Shown here in pieces: positions 52,533 to 61,755 of a stretch of DNA of 64,000 nt. Source of the stretch: Bin87 sp964502995 (GTDB lineage: Bacteria; Chloroflexota; Dehalococcoidia; Lucifugimonadales; UBA3495); contig CAZCZB010000006.1 in assembly GCA_964502995.1 (NCBI GenBank), forward strand, positions 24,719 to 88,718, given 5' to 3'. The translations under genes and the position numbers were made by a program. The notes beneath the pieces are model-generated. The model had not been told where the DNA came from and ran no database searches. It saw nothing but the letters and a program-made list of their open reading frames with translations. Numbering within the stretch: the first letter of the stretch is position 1; every line of letters starts with the position of its first letter.

Positions 52533-53606
52533 ATGTCCACCAACTCCGCTGCCCTCAGTTCTCGGCGCATCGACGTGCCCGACACCTACGAGGCGATCCA
52601 GGACTATTACGAGGAACAGGGCTGGACCGACGGCATGCCCGTGGTTCCGGCCACCGAGGACGCCGTGCGCCGCATGCTTGGCCCCTGGGGCGAGGATCCA
52701 TCGCTTTCGCTGGGGATCGCACAGCCTTCCAACGCCGAAGTGACCATTGAGAAAGTTGCGGTGAACGCCGTGATGGCGGGATGCCGGCCGGAGTATTTTC
52801 CGGTGGTGGTCGCCTGCGTCAAGGCTGCGTTGCAGGGTCCGTTCAACCTGGCGGGATGCCAGGCGACCACGGGCGGGGCCGCCCCGGTGGTGATAGTCAA
52901 CGGCCCCATCGCCGAGCGGTTGGGGATCAACGGCGACTCGGGCGCATTTGGGCCCGGATACCGGTCCAACGCCACCATCGGCCGGGCGCTGCGGCTTTTC
53001 GTGCGCAACGTGGCCGGTCTGATCATCGGCGACATGGACAAGGCGACGCTGGCGATGCCGGGCCGCTACTCGTTCTGTTTCGCGGAGAACGAGGCCCGCA
53101 GTCCGTGGGAACCGCGCCACGTCGAGTTGGGGCTGGACCCTGAGGACAGCATGGTCACCCTTCATGCCATCCGTGCGTTCTACCCGATCATGGAGACCAC
53201 CGTATCGCGGGGCATTGAGGTGCTGAACACGCTGGTGCAGGCGACAAGGGCCACCGGGTTCTCAAACTATTACCAGATTGGGACCGGGGCGCAGGTTACG
53301 CTGGTGCTGAGCCCGGAACACGCCGCCGAGATCGCGGCCGACGGTCTGAGCAAGCGGGACGTCCGGGAGTACATTTACGCCAACGCGCGAATGTCCATTG
53401 AGGAACTTTCCGGGTTGGGCCACTGGGGGAACCGCAACTACCCGTCATGGATCGACGACAGCAAGCCCGACACGATGGTTCCCATCGCGCCGCGGGCCGA
53501 GGACATCGTCATCGTGGTGGCCGGGGGCGACGGACGGCACTCGGCCTGGCTGGCCGGATGGGGCGTGACTCGGGTGGTGACCGAAAAGATCGATATCCCG
53601 AATTAA
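52533..53606 (+). CDS. Conserved protein of unknown function (possible UGSC partner)
   Basis: A 357-residue soluble protein. The start YEEQGWTDGMPVVPATEDAV, the middle AVMAGCRPEYFPVV and LAGCQATTGG, and PYRSNATIGRALRLF-type text form a pattern I recall from a widespread uncharacterised family seen near UGSC proteins. Two cysteines (in MAGCRPE and LAGCQAT) could take part in thiol chemistry. It begins 5 nt after the EEP gene. No catalytic fold is recognised. Confidence 0.8.
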   Translation: MSTNSAALSSRRIDVPDTYEAIQDYYEEQGWTDGMPVVPATEDAVRRMLGPWGEDPSLSLGIAQPSNAEVTIEKVAVNAVMAGCRPEYFPVVVACVKAALQGPFNLAGCQATTGGAAPVVIVNGPIAERLGINGDSGAFGPGYRSNATIGRALRLFVRNVAGLIIGDMDKATLAMPGRYSFCFAENEARSPWEPRHVELGLDPEDSMVTLHAIRAFYPIMETTVSRGIEVLNTLVQATRATGFSNYYQIGTGAQVTLVLSPEHAAEIAADGLSKRDVREYIYANARMSIEELSGLGHWGNRNYPSWIDDSKPDTMVPIAPRAEDIVIVVAGGDGRHSAWLAGWGVTRVVTEKIDIPN

Positions 53607-53773
53607 TTCCCCGCGTATCGTCTCCACGCCATCGCGCCCGCCGCCCGTTTCGGGTGGCGGGCGCTCTGATTTGCCGACCGTTTTCCGCGACTTTGCGCCG
53701 TCGGGGACGATGGTTTCACACCGGGTTATGTCCACGTCGCTGGCCGTTTTCGGTGGCAACCGTTTACGCCGAC

Positions 53774-53782
53774 TGCTATTAT
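53774..53782 (+). promoter_or_regulatory. Extended -10 promoter for dnaE
   Basis: TGCTATTAT, 49 nt upstream of the GTG start at 53832. A second AT-rich TATCAT at 53822-53827 is too close to the start to be useful. Confidence 0.5.
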
Positions 53783-53831
53783 TCAGTATCCGAGCCACCC
53801 CATATATTTTAGACAAACAGGTATCATCATC

Positions 53832-56800
53832 GTGTTCACTCACCTCCATACCCACACCGAATACAGCCTGCTGGACGGCATCAGTCGTATCCCCGATCTG
53901 GTCAGCCGGACGCGCGAATTGGGCATGGATGCCGTGAGCATCACCGATCACGGATCCCTGTATGGGGTGGTTGATTTCTACTCGGAGTGCAAGGACGCCG
54001 GCATCAAGCCGATCATCGGTTGTGAGCTATACGTGGCGCACGGGAGTCGCCGAGACCGGACGCCCAACGAGCGCACCGCCAATCACCTGGTGGTTATCGC
54101 CAGGAACAACACCGGATACCGAAACCTGCTGCAACTGGTGACCCGCTCTCACCTTGAGGGGTTCCACTACCGGCCGCGCATTGACAAGGAATTGCTTCAC
54201 GAGCACCGTGAGGGTCTGATCTGTCTGTCCGGGTGCCCGTCTGCCGAGGTGCCGATGCTGCTGGCCGACGGCAATTACGACGCCGCCAGGGAGCAGGTGG
54301 GTTGGTACCGGGAACTGTTCGGAGAGAACTACTTCCTGGAGCTGCAGCAGCACGAGCACATACCCCAGTTGCCGCGCATCAATGACGGCCTGATCCGGTT
54401 GAACAAGGACACCGGAATACCGCTGCTGCTCACCAACGACGCCCATTACGTGCGGAAGTCCGACTACCAGTTTCAGGACGTGTACATCTGCATCCAGACC
54501 GGGACGAACGTGCAGGATGCGAACCGCCTGCGGATGGAGGACTCGTCCTACTACATCAAGTCACCGGCGGAGATGGCCGCGCTGTTTCCGGAGTTTCCCA
54601 AAGCGCTGGACATTACCGGAGAGGTGGCCCAGCAGTGCGACGTTTCGCTGGGATTCGGCCAGATGCACCTGCCCCGGTATCCCACGCCCAACGGCGAAGA
54701 CGCCGAGACCTACCTGGCCCGTTTGTGCTGGGACGGTTTCAACAAGCGCTACGGCCACAACAACGAGGCGGCCCGGGCCCGCATGGAATACGAACTGGAG
54801 GTGGTGCGCCAGACCAGCTTCGCCAACTATTTCCTGGTGGTGTGGGACATCATATCCTTTGTGCGACGCCAGGAGATCCTGTTCGGCGTGCGGGGCAGCG
54901 CAGCCGCCAGCGTCGTGCTGTACTGCCTGGGCATCACAGACATCGACCCGATGCAGTACAACCTGGTGTTCGAGCGGTTCCTGAACTTTGAACGCAAGGA
55001 AATGCCCGACATCGACATGGACTTCCAGGATGACCGGCGGGACGAGGTGCTGCGGTACGTCATTGATCAGTACGGCAGCGACCGGGTGGCCCAGATCATC
55101 ACCTTCGGAACCATGGGGCCCAAGGCGGCATTGCGCGACGTGGGGCGAGGCCTGGGCATGAGCTATGGCGACGTTGACCGCATCGCCCGCATGGTGCCGT
55201 TCAAGTCGCGGACCCTGCGTGACGCCATGTCCGCCAACCCGGAGATGATGGACAGCTACCAGACCGACTCCGCGATACAGAGCCTGGTGGACAACGCGCA
55301 AGCCCTGGAGGGCATCGTTCACCACGTCAGCACCCATGCTGCGGGAGTGCTGATAGCCGACGAACCGCTGACCGAAACCGTGCCGCTGCAACGGCCGGCC
55401 CGGGGCGACGAAAACAGTCCGGTGATGATGACCCAGTATTCCATGGACCCGGTGGCGAAGCTGGGCCTGCTGAAAATGGACTTCCTGGGCCTGACCAACC
55501 TGACCATCCTGGACCGCACCATCAAGCTGATTGACCAGGAACGGGGCATCCGGATTGACCTCAACCGTCTGGCCCTGGACGACCCGGAAACCTACACGCT
55601 GCTGGGCACGGGGAACACATCCGACCTGTTCCAGTTGGAAAGCGCGGGGATGCAGCGGTACATCAAGGAACTGAAACCCTCGGATCTCGGCGACATCGCG
55701 GCCATGATCGCCCTGTATCGTCCGGGGCCCATGGAGCACATTGACCGTTTCATCCGCTCCAAACACGGTCAGGAGCAGGTGTCGTACCCGCACCCCAGCC
55801 TCCAGGAATTGCTGGACGAGACCTACGGCGTCATCGTGTACCAGGACCAGGTGCTGCACGTGCTGCAAAACTTCGCCGGGTACAGCCTGGGCGAGGCCGA
55901 CACGGTCCGCAAGGCCATGGGGAAGAAGATTCCCGAGTTGATGGCGGAGGAACGCGAGCGGTTCGTATCGGGAGCGGTTAAGCAGGGTTACACCGAGCAG
56001 ATGGGCGTTGAGATTTTCGAACTCATTGAGCCTTTCGCCGGTTACGCGTTCAACAAGGCGCACAGCGTAAGCTACGGCCTTATCTCCTACTGGACGGCGT
56101 ATTTCAAGACGCACTACCCGACGGAATACATGGCGTCGGTGCTCAATTGCCGGCTTGACCACGGTGACCGTTATGTCGCGTCGATCAACGAATGTACGCG
56201 CATGGGCATTGAAATCAGTCTGCCCGACGTGAACAGTTCCGGCGTGTTTTACACCATCGACCGCGCCGGCGAAAAATCGCAGATTGACGCCAAGCTGCGC
56301 ATCGGCCTCGCCGCCATCAAGACGGTGGGCGAAGGCGCGGTGACCCCGATCATCAACGAACGTGCCGCCAAGGGGCCGTTTGCCTCCATCAGCGACTTCT
56401 GCCGGCGGGTGGACGTGTCGGGACTGAACCGGCGAACGCTGGAGGCATTGGCCAAGGCGGGCGCTTTCGATTCGCTGGCGCCCCGGTCTGCGGTGATCTC
56501 CGAGCTGGACCGCATCTGGGCCATTGCCCAACAGGAAACGCGCAATCGCAACTCGGGGCAGTACGGTATGTTCGGGGAGGAGATGGACAGCGGCTCCGGC
56601 GGCACGCTCCTGGAAATCAATACCCTGCAGCCCGACCTGACGCCGCAGGAGAAAGCTGCCCTGGAAAAGGAGTACCTGGGCGTCGCGCTGTCGTATAACC
56701 CCCTGCGCGCCCTGGCCGCCATCAATCCCGGCGACGCATACATCTCCATTGACCAGCTCGGCGAGGAAATGTTGAGCAGCAACGTGACGCTGCTGGGCCA

Positions 56801-57524
56801 CATATCGGCGGTTACGGAGCGTTACACGCGCGACAACCGCAAGTTCCTGCGTGTCGATCTGGCAATGGTGGGCGGCCAGGTTGAGGCCATGGTGTGGCCC
56901 GATTCGCTGGAGAAAACGGCCCACATCTGGCAATCGGGAATCATCGTGAGGGTAACCGGCCGTTTGCAAATCAGGGGCGACGATTTCTCAATCGCCTGCT
57001 ACGAAGCGCAGGAATACCAACTGCCCGACCAGCCGATTGACGCAGGCGACGAGTCAAACGGCCATTCTAATCAGAATGGAAGCAGCGCCCGGAACGGGAG
57101 CAAGCCGCAGAACGGGGGCAAGCCGCAGAACGGGGGCAACACGCAATCCGGGAGCAACGGCCGAAACGGAACGGCCCGCCCAGCCAACGGGAACCGCAAC
57201 GGCGGCAGTCCCGCCGCTCCACCGCCGGCGAGGCCTGCCAACGGCAACGGCAACGGGCACTCGCCCAAGGAGGGCGGCGTCCTGATCAAGATGGCGGAAA
57301 CCGACGATACCGAAGAGGACCGCTACCGGTTGCGGCAGGCCATCCGCACGATGCTCGAATACTCGGGCGACGACCGGGTATTCCTGGAATTGTTCCTGAA
57401 GGAAGGCCGCCGCGTTCTGATGGAGATTCCCACGGTATCGACCGGTTCCTGCGACGAATTGCAGCAACGCCTGCGGGAATTGCTGGGTGAGGACTGCGCC
57501 GAATACCGGGCGTCGATTGCCTGA
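53832..57524 (+). CDS. dnaE: DNA polymerase III alpha subunit
   Basis: A 1230-residue replicative polymerase. The PHP domain starts FTHLHTHTEYSLLDG; catalytic PDIDMDFQDDR is near residue 391, followed by the palm, thumb and fingers blocks, a helix-hairpin-helix region and an OB domain (VTLLGHISAVTERYTRDNRK). Between the OB domain and the C-terminal domain, residues about 1073-1152 are an Asn/Gly/Ser/Pro-rich linker built partly from 18-nt DNA repeats (57100-57150). The start is GTG 53832. The linker is unusual and likely disordered. Confidence 0.96.
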   Translation: MFTHLHTHTEYSLLDGISRIPDLVSRTRELGMDAVSITDHGSLYGVVDFYSECKDAGIKPIIGCELYVAHGSRRDRTPNERTANHLVVIARNNTGYRNLLQLVTRSHLEGFHYRPRIDKELLHEHREGLICLSGCPSAEVPMLLADGNYDAAREQVGWYRELFGENYFLELQQHEHIPQLPRINDGLIRLNKDTGIPLLLTNDAHYVRKSDYQFQDVYICIQTGTNVQDANRLRMEDSSYYIKSPAEMAALFPEFPKALDITGEVAQQCDVSLGFGQMHLPRYPTPNGEDAETYLARLCWDGFNKRYGHNNEAARARMEYELEVVRQTSFANYFLVVWDIISFVRRQEILFGVRGSAAASVVLYCLGITDIDPMQYNLVFERFLNFERKEMPDIDMDFQDDRRDEVLRYVIDQYGSDRVAQIITFGTMGPKAALRDVGRGLGMSYGDVDRIARMVPFKSRTLRDAMSANPEMMDSYQTDSAIQSLVDNAQALEGIVHHVSTHAAGVLIADEPLTETVPLQRPARGDENSPVMMTQYSMDPVAKLGLLKMDFLGLTNLTILDRTIKLIDQERGIRIDLNRLALDDPETYTLLGTGNTSDLFQLESAGMQRYIKELKPSDLGDIAAMIALYRPGPMEHIDRFIRSKHGQEQVSYPHPSLQELLDETYGVIVYQDQVLHVLQNFAGYSLGEADTVRKAMGKKIPELMAEERERFVSGAVKQGYTEQMGVEIFELIEPFAGYAFNKAHSVSYGLISYWTAYFKTHYPTEYMASVLNCRLDHGDRYVASINECTRMGIEISLPDVNSSGVFYTIDRAGEKSQIDAKLRIGLAAIKTVGEGAVTPIINERAAKGPFASISDFCRRVDVSGLNRRTLEALAKAGAFDSLAPRSAVISELDRIWAIAQQETRNRNSGQYGMFGEEMDSGSGGTLLEINTLQPDLTPQEKAALEKEYLGVALSYNPLRALAAINPGDAYISIDQLGEEMLSSNVTLLGHISAVTERYTRDNRKFLRVDLAMVGGQVEAMVWPDSLEKTAHIWQSGIIVRVTGRLQIRGDDFSIACYEAQEYQLPDQPIDAGDESNGHSNQNGSSARNGSKPQNGGKPQNGGNTQSGSNGRNGTARPANGNRNGGSPAAPPPARPANGNGNGHSPKEGGVLIKMAETDDTEEDRYRLRQAIRTMLEYSGDDRVFLELFLKEGRRVLMEIPTVSTGSCDELQQRLRELLGEDCAEYRASIA

Positions 57525-57562
57525 CGGGTTGGGCCGGCGCAGTCTCCGGGATTGTGCGCGGG

Positions 57563-58084
57563 TCAGGCCGTGGGAATCTGGAGGCCCAGGCCGGCCGCGT
57601 TGAACCGTTTGGCGTTTTCCTGGTAGCGCGCGGTGGGGTTTTCCAGCCTCTCGCGATGCACCGCGGGCAGTTCACGGATGCGTCCGGGCACGCCGATCAC
57701 CAGGGATTCGCTGGGAATGGGGGTTCCGGTAACGATGGCTCCAGCGCCGATCAGCACGTAATCGCCCACATCGCAGTCCTCCAGGCACACGGCGTTGACG
57801 CCGATCATGACGTTGTTGCCGACCTTGCCCCCGTGGACGACCGCGCCGTGGGTCATCAGCACATTGTCGCCGAACTCGAGGTAATCGTCGGTGTGGATGA
57901 CGCAGTTGTCCTGGATTGAGCAGTTCTTGCCAATGATGATCTGGCCGTAGTCGCCGCGAATCACCGCGCCGGGCCATACGCTGGTGCCCTCTCCGATGAT
58001 CACGTCCCCGACGATGTACGCGGCCTCGCTGATGAAGGCGCTGGGGTGAATCTGGGGCGTTTTGCCGTCAATGCTGCGAATCAA
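57563..58084 (-). CDS. Gamma-class carbonic anhydrase-like hexapeptide protein
   Basis: A 173-residue left-handed beta-helix protein of the gamma-carbonic anhydrase/PaaY group. Three zinc-ligand histidines are His64, His79 and His84 (CVIHTDD, LMTHGAVVHGG), with Arg43/Asp45 (IRGDYG) and Gln58 in the usual places. The start is TTG 58084, preceded by AGGAGGA on the minus strand. It could interconvert CO2 and bicarbonate or act as an acyl-CoA thioesterase; not resolved. Confidence 0.9.
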   Translation of the reverse strand: MIRSIDGKTPQIHPSAFISEAAYIVGDVIIGEGTSVWPGAVIRGDYGQIIIGKNCSIQDNCVIHTDDYLEFGDNVLMTHGAVVHGGKVGNNVMIGVNAVCLEDCDVGDYVLIGAGAIVTGTPIPSESLVIGVPGRIRELPAVHRERLENPTARYQENAKRFNAAGLGLQIPTA

Positions 58085-58183
58085 AGGATTCCTCCTGTCG
58101 GTTTGGTTGCGGCAATTATAACCCGCCGTCGCGGATGCCCTGCGCAGATTGGCTCCCATGTTCCAAACCGGTCTGGCCGGGCG

Positions 58184-58212
58184 TTGACATTTCCGAACAG
58201 TTGCCCTATTAT
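58184..58212 (+). promoter_or_regulatory. Consensus promoter for the radical SAM gene
   Basis: TTGACA at 58184-58189 and TATTAT at 58207-58212 with 17-nt spacing. Confidence 0.72.
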
Positions 58213-58250
58213 CGTTCTACGTTACAGAACATTTGTCGTGGAGGAGTCCA

Positions 58251-59222
58251 ATGGCCGCTGCCGAAGTGACGGAAATTACCTGCAAAACGTTGATCAATCG
58301 CGTCAACGCTCCCGATTTCCCCTTCCGCTGGACCATCAACCCGTACCGGGGATGCCGGCACGCCTGCCGGTACTGCTATGCCCGTTCCACTCACCAGTAT
58401 TGGGGGATGGATGCCGGCGCGGATTTTGAGCGGCAGATATTCGCCAAGGTCAACGCTCCCGCCGTGCTGCGCCAGGAACTCTCCCGACCCAAATGGGCCG
58501 GTGATCCGATCGTCATTGGCACCGCGTCCGACCCCTATGAACCCGCCGAAGCCCAATACCAGTTGACCCGCAAGATATTGGAAGTGATGACCGAATACCG
58601 CAATCCCGTGTCCATCACGACCAAGGGAACGCTGGTGCGCCGCGATATTGACGTGCTGAAGCGATTGAACGACGTGGCCGGCGTCCAGGTGGTGTTCAGC
58701 GTGGGAACCATCGACGAATCGGTGTGGCGTCAGACCGAACCGGGCGCCCCCAACCCGATGGCGCGTCTGGAGACGATGCAATACCTGGTGGAACACGGGA
58801 TACCGGCCGGGGTGCTGGCCGCGCCGCTGCTGCCCGGTTTGTCCGACACGGCCACCAGCATCAACGCGCTGGTGGCGGCCGCCGCCGAACACCGCGCCCA
58901 GTTCCTGTCGGGGAACCTGCTGTTCCTGCGTCCCGGGAGCCGCGAGTGGTTCATGCCGATGGTGCGTGAGGCGTACCCCCACCTGGCGCCGGGTTATGCC
59001 CGACTGTACCGCAGCGAACACGCGCCAAGGGATTACACCAACGCGGTACTGAGGTTGGTGGACGACGCGCGGCTCCGCTGGGAGCTTCCCTCCATGCCGT
59101 CGGTGAACAAACTGCAACCCGCGATGGCGCTGGCGGATTCCGACTGGCTCTACGATGATCCTGCGGTATCACCCGGGGGTTCCCAAGTTCCGGTGCAGTT
59201 GACGCTGCGGATGGCGGCGTAA
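58251..59222 (+). CDS. Radical SAM protein (SplB-like, Rv2578c group)
   Basis: A 323-residue radical S-adenosylmethionine enzyme. The cluster-binding CxxxCxxC is Cys35-Cys39-Cys42 (GCRHACRYCYAR), followed by GTASDPYEPAEAQYQLTRK and SITTKGTLVRRD, the pattern of the SPL-related group of unknown function. ATG 58251 follows GGAGGA. It has its own strong promoter and terminator, so it is monocistronic. Confidence 0.92.
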   Translation: MAAAEVTEITCKTLINRVNAPDFPFRWTINPYRGCRHACRYCYARSTHQYWGMDAGADFERQIFAKVNAPAVLRQELSRPKWAGDPIVIGTASDPYEPAEAQYQLTRKILEVMTEYRNPVSITTKGTLVRRDIDVLKRLNDVAGVQVVFSVGTIDESVWRQTEPGAPNPMARLETMQYLVEHGIPAGVLAAPLLPGLSDTATSINALVAAAAEHRAQFLSGNLLFLRPGSREWFMPMVREAYPHLAPGYARLYRSEHAPRDYTNAVLRLVDDARLRWELPSMPSVNKLQPAMALADSDWLYDDPAVSPGGSQVPVQLTLRMAA

Positions 59223-59234
59223 CAGGGACAAAAA

Positions 59235-59257
59235 GAGGCGGGTTTGGAACCCGCCTC
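59235..59257. terminator. Bidirectional terminator after radical SAM gene
   Basis: GAGGCGGGTT pairs with AACCCGCCTC around TGG, preceded by AAAAA and followed by AGTTCTT, between convergent genes. Confidence 0.75.
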
Positions 59258-59283
59258 AGTTCTTCGGCTTCAACCCCCGCAGG

Positions 59284-59745
59284 TCAGTTGTTGGTGGGCA
59301 CCCACTTCTGTCCGCGCTGGCGGACCGGTTCCAACAGCGACTCGTCGAAGGGCAGCGGGTTGTAGTCCTCACGATTGGGGACACGGTAGCTGAGCAACTC
59401 CATCACCCGTTCGTTGGTGTAGTAGCCGCGATAGGTCTGCGTGACCAACTGCTGGAAGAACTCCGGAGTGCCCGACTCCACCGCTCTGAGCGCATCGGTC
59501 TGGGTTTCCGGGGACAGCGACTGGAAGGAACCGCCGCGCTCTGATGCGGCCAACTCGATACGCACCAAACCGTCGAGGAAGAGTCGCCGCCTCACGGTGG
59601 TTTCCGAGGCCACCGATTCCACAAATGCGGCGACGCCGAGATCTCCGGCGGCCGGCATCTCTCCGGTGGCCGGCACGATGCGGTTCAACGCCGCCGTCAG
59701 CAGGTCCCGCTGGCTGTCGCTAAAAATGTCGTTGGTGGTGGTCAT
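59284..59745 (-). CDS. Gluconate 2-dehydrogenase subunit 3-like protein
   Basis: A 153-residue protein resembling the small subunit 3 of membrane GMC dehydrogenases: SDSQRDLLTAALNRIVPATGEMP-type opening, a QTDALRAV helix and a C-terminal RGYYTNERVMELLSYR. No Tat signal is visible and no GMC oxidoreductase is adjacent. It follows the Rieske beta subunit after 84 nt, probably as the last gene of that operon. Confidence 0.8.
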   Translation of the reverse strand: MTTTNDIFSDSQRDLLTAALNRIVPATGEMPAAGDLGVAAFVESVASETTVRRRLFLDGLVRIELAASERGGSFQSLSPETQTDALRAVESGTPEFFQQLVTQTYRGYYTNERVMELLSYRVPNREDYNPLPFDESLLEPVRQRGQKWVPTNN

Positions 59746-59829
59746 TTCCAAATCCCCAGACTATGGTTTTTGCCACGCGATGATACCACAGGGCGGGGCA
59801 CGCTCAGGCAGGCGCGTTTAGCCGGCAGG

Positions 59830-60369
59830 TTAGAAGATGATGCTCAACGCGCCGTGGTCGGACAGTTGTTCCTGATCGAGGATCGCCCGTTTGTGGCACA
59901 GCCGCAGCCGTCCTTCCACCCGGCGGATGCGCACGTCGTACCGGCCCACGTAGGGCGAAGATTCGCCGGCGCGGAACCGCCAGACGGCTACCGACGCGGT
60001 AGCTTCGATCTCGTCGCCGTCCACCGACGTAACCATCACGTTGCCGATGAAGCGCCGGGTGCGCGACCACGGGTATTCGCGGTGGGCGTGGCGGCTTTGC
60101 AGGCGAACCACTCGGGCGGACATGCGGGTGTAGTCATCGTCGATAAATACGAGGTCTGACTCCGGATCGCCTTCCGGCAGGTCGGTGGTTGGCACCACGT
60201 ACCGGGCATCCGGAGTGTAGAGCTTGAGCCATTCGTCCAGATTCCAGTCATCGAGCAACCGCGCTTCCTCGTACAGCAGTTGTTCGACCTCGTGCTGCAG
60301 CAGCAGCGATTCCAGGTTGGCGGGCAGACCCGACACGGCGGGCGGTATGGATGCGGCTTGTGTGGTCAT
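59830..60369 (-). CDS. Ring-hydroxylating dioxygenase beta subunit
   Basis: A 179-residue NTF2-like small subunit (naphthalene/biphenyl dioxygenase beta type). It has the EVEQLLYEEARLLDD helix, the YTPDARYVVP strand, and the conserved C-terminal RYDVRIRRVEGRLRLCHKRAIL. It lies 15 nt after the alpha-subunit gene, giving an alpha-beta oxygenase pair. ATG 60369. Confidence 0.92.
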   Translation of the reverse strand: MTTQAASIPPAVSGLPANLESLLLQHEVEQLLYEEARLLDDWNLDEWLKLYTPDARYVVPTTDLPEGDPESDLVFIDDDYTRMSARVVRLQSRHAHREYPWSRTRRFIGNVMVTSVDGDEIEATASVAVWRFRAGESSPYVGRYDVRIRRVEGRLRLCHKRAILDQEQLSDHGALSIIF

Positions 60370-60384
60370 TGGTCAATCCCTGCC

Positions 60385-61722
60385 TCAGTTGTCCGCCGCG
60401 ACCGACAGTTCCGGAGACGGCACGACCTCGGGCGTTTCGCCCGGGGCGAGACCACGCTCGAACCGTTCGACGTGGGGCAGGTCGGCTATCAACGACTGCC
60501 ATCGACGCCAGAACGAGCGCATCTGCAACTCGTCGTTGCCCCTTGGGTCCCGGTGGAACCCGCGAGACAGGTCGGACCATTCAACGCCGCCGGAGTGGAA
60601 GCCTTGCTGGCACGATTCCAGCGCCTCGGTGTCGTCGGGCGTGGCAAATCCGCCGGGACCCAGGAAGGTCAGGAATGAGTCCAGCCGGCGGCGGAGCATG
60701 CTGCCCGTTTCCTCGCCGGGCGCCATCTCCCACGCGGTGACGTCCATGCTGTCCGGCCCGGTGGGTTGGAACACGCGGATGGTAACGGCCATGATGTCGT
60801 TGATCACCAGGTTGGGGAAGATCACCATGTTGCGGGTTTTCTCGCACATTCGCAGGGCCTTGTCCCGGCCGTATTGAGCGATGAGATCGTCCTTGATTCG
60901 CTGGATTTCAGGCCGCGATTCCTCGCCGAAGTACGGGTGCCACATTGCGATGGGCCGTCCGTAGATGGCGTCATTTTCCGTCACGCCGTGGCCGTTGCCC
61001 AACGCCCGGCCGAGTCCCCGGCGGTTGTTGATGGAGGGGACGTTGCCGCCGACCTCGTTGGCCATATAGTCGAAGTAGGTCTGATGGGTGGGCAGCGCGT
61101 GGTAGCCGTCGATGCTGTTTTCGGCCAGGAGTTTCCAGTTGGCCTTGATGGTGTAGCGGTTGGAGCCGGGGATCACCTTCATGCCGGCCCGGGATTGGTC
61201 GGCCACCAGGTCCAGGTACTCGGCGGCGCCGGCCAGGTACTCGACCAGAGATTCGGTGTTCGCGTCGAAGCAGACGAATATGAACCCCTTGTAGCTGTCG
61301 AAACGGGGCGAGCGCAGGCTCATCTCGGCGCGGTCAAAGTCCGGCCCGTAACCCTCGATGTCGGGCATGCCGACCAGTTCGCCCGAGGTGTTGAAACTCC
61401 AGGCGTGGTAGAAGCATTGGAAGACCTGGGCGTTGCCGTGGTCGGTGCGACAGATCAGCGCGCCGCGGTGTGGGCAGGTGTTGTGGAACACCACCAACTC
61501 GCCGTCGCGGTTGCGGGCGAAGAACAATGCCCGCTCTGCCACCACACGGCGCACGTAGTCGCCAGCGTTGGGCACCTCGGATTCGTGGCCCAGGTAAAGC
61601 CAGCAGGTGTCGAAAATGTTCCGCTTCTCCAGGTCGTAGATCTCCGGCAGCACCATGCTGGAACGATGCACGCGGAACTTGCCCAAATCGGGGCGGTCGT
61701 AGACCAATTGGCTCGTTTCCAT
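60385..61722 (-). CDS. Rieske non-haem iron oxygenase, alpha subunit
   Basis: A 445-residue catalytic subunit. The Rieske cluster ligands are Cys83-x-His85 (TCPHRG) and Cys103-x2-His106 (QCFYHAW); the mononuclear iron site is Asp205, His208 and His213 (ENSIDGYHALPTH) with a later Asp. ATG 61722 is preceded by AGGAGG. It lies downstream of a CocE-type hydrolase and upstream of the beta subunit. No ferredoxin or reductase gene is adjacent, so electron transfer partners lie elsewhere. The substrate, perhaps an aromatic acid, is unknown. Confidence 0.95.
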   Translation of the reverse strand: METSQLVYDRPDLGKFRVHRSSMVLPEIYDLEKRNIFDTCWLYLGHESEVPNAGDYVRRVVAERALFFARNRDGELVVFHNTCPHRGALICRTDHGNAQVFQCFYHAWSFNTSGELVGMPDIEGYGPDFDRAEMSLRSPRFDSYKGFIFVCFDANTESLVEYLAGAAEYLDLVADQSRAGMKVIPGSNRYTIKANWKLLAENSIDGYHALPTHQTYFDYMANEVGGNVPSINNRRGLGRALGNGHGVTENDAIYGRPIAMWHPYFGEESRPEIQRIKDDLIAQYGRDKALRMCEKTRNMVIFPNLVINDIMAVTIRVFQPTGPDSMDVTAWEMAPGEETGSMLRRRLDSFLTFLGPGGFATPDDTEALESCQQGFHSGGVEWSDLSRGFHRDPRGNDELQMRSFWRRWQSLIADLPHVERFERGLAPGETPEVVPSPELSVAADN

Positions 61723-61755
61723 GCTAAACCCTCCTGGTGTGTTCCAGTCCAAAGC

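Noticed and set aside
54561..56969. An 802-codon open frame antisense to dnaE
   Set aside because: A shadow of the dnaE reading frame with His/Val/Arg-rich composition and no domains.
57090..57190. Short repeats resembling a CRISPR array
   Set aside because: They are in frame inside dnaE, encode a low-complexity linker, and lack unique spacers.
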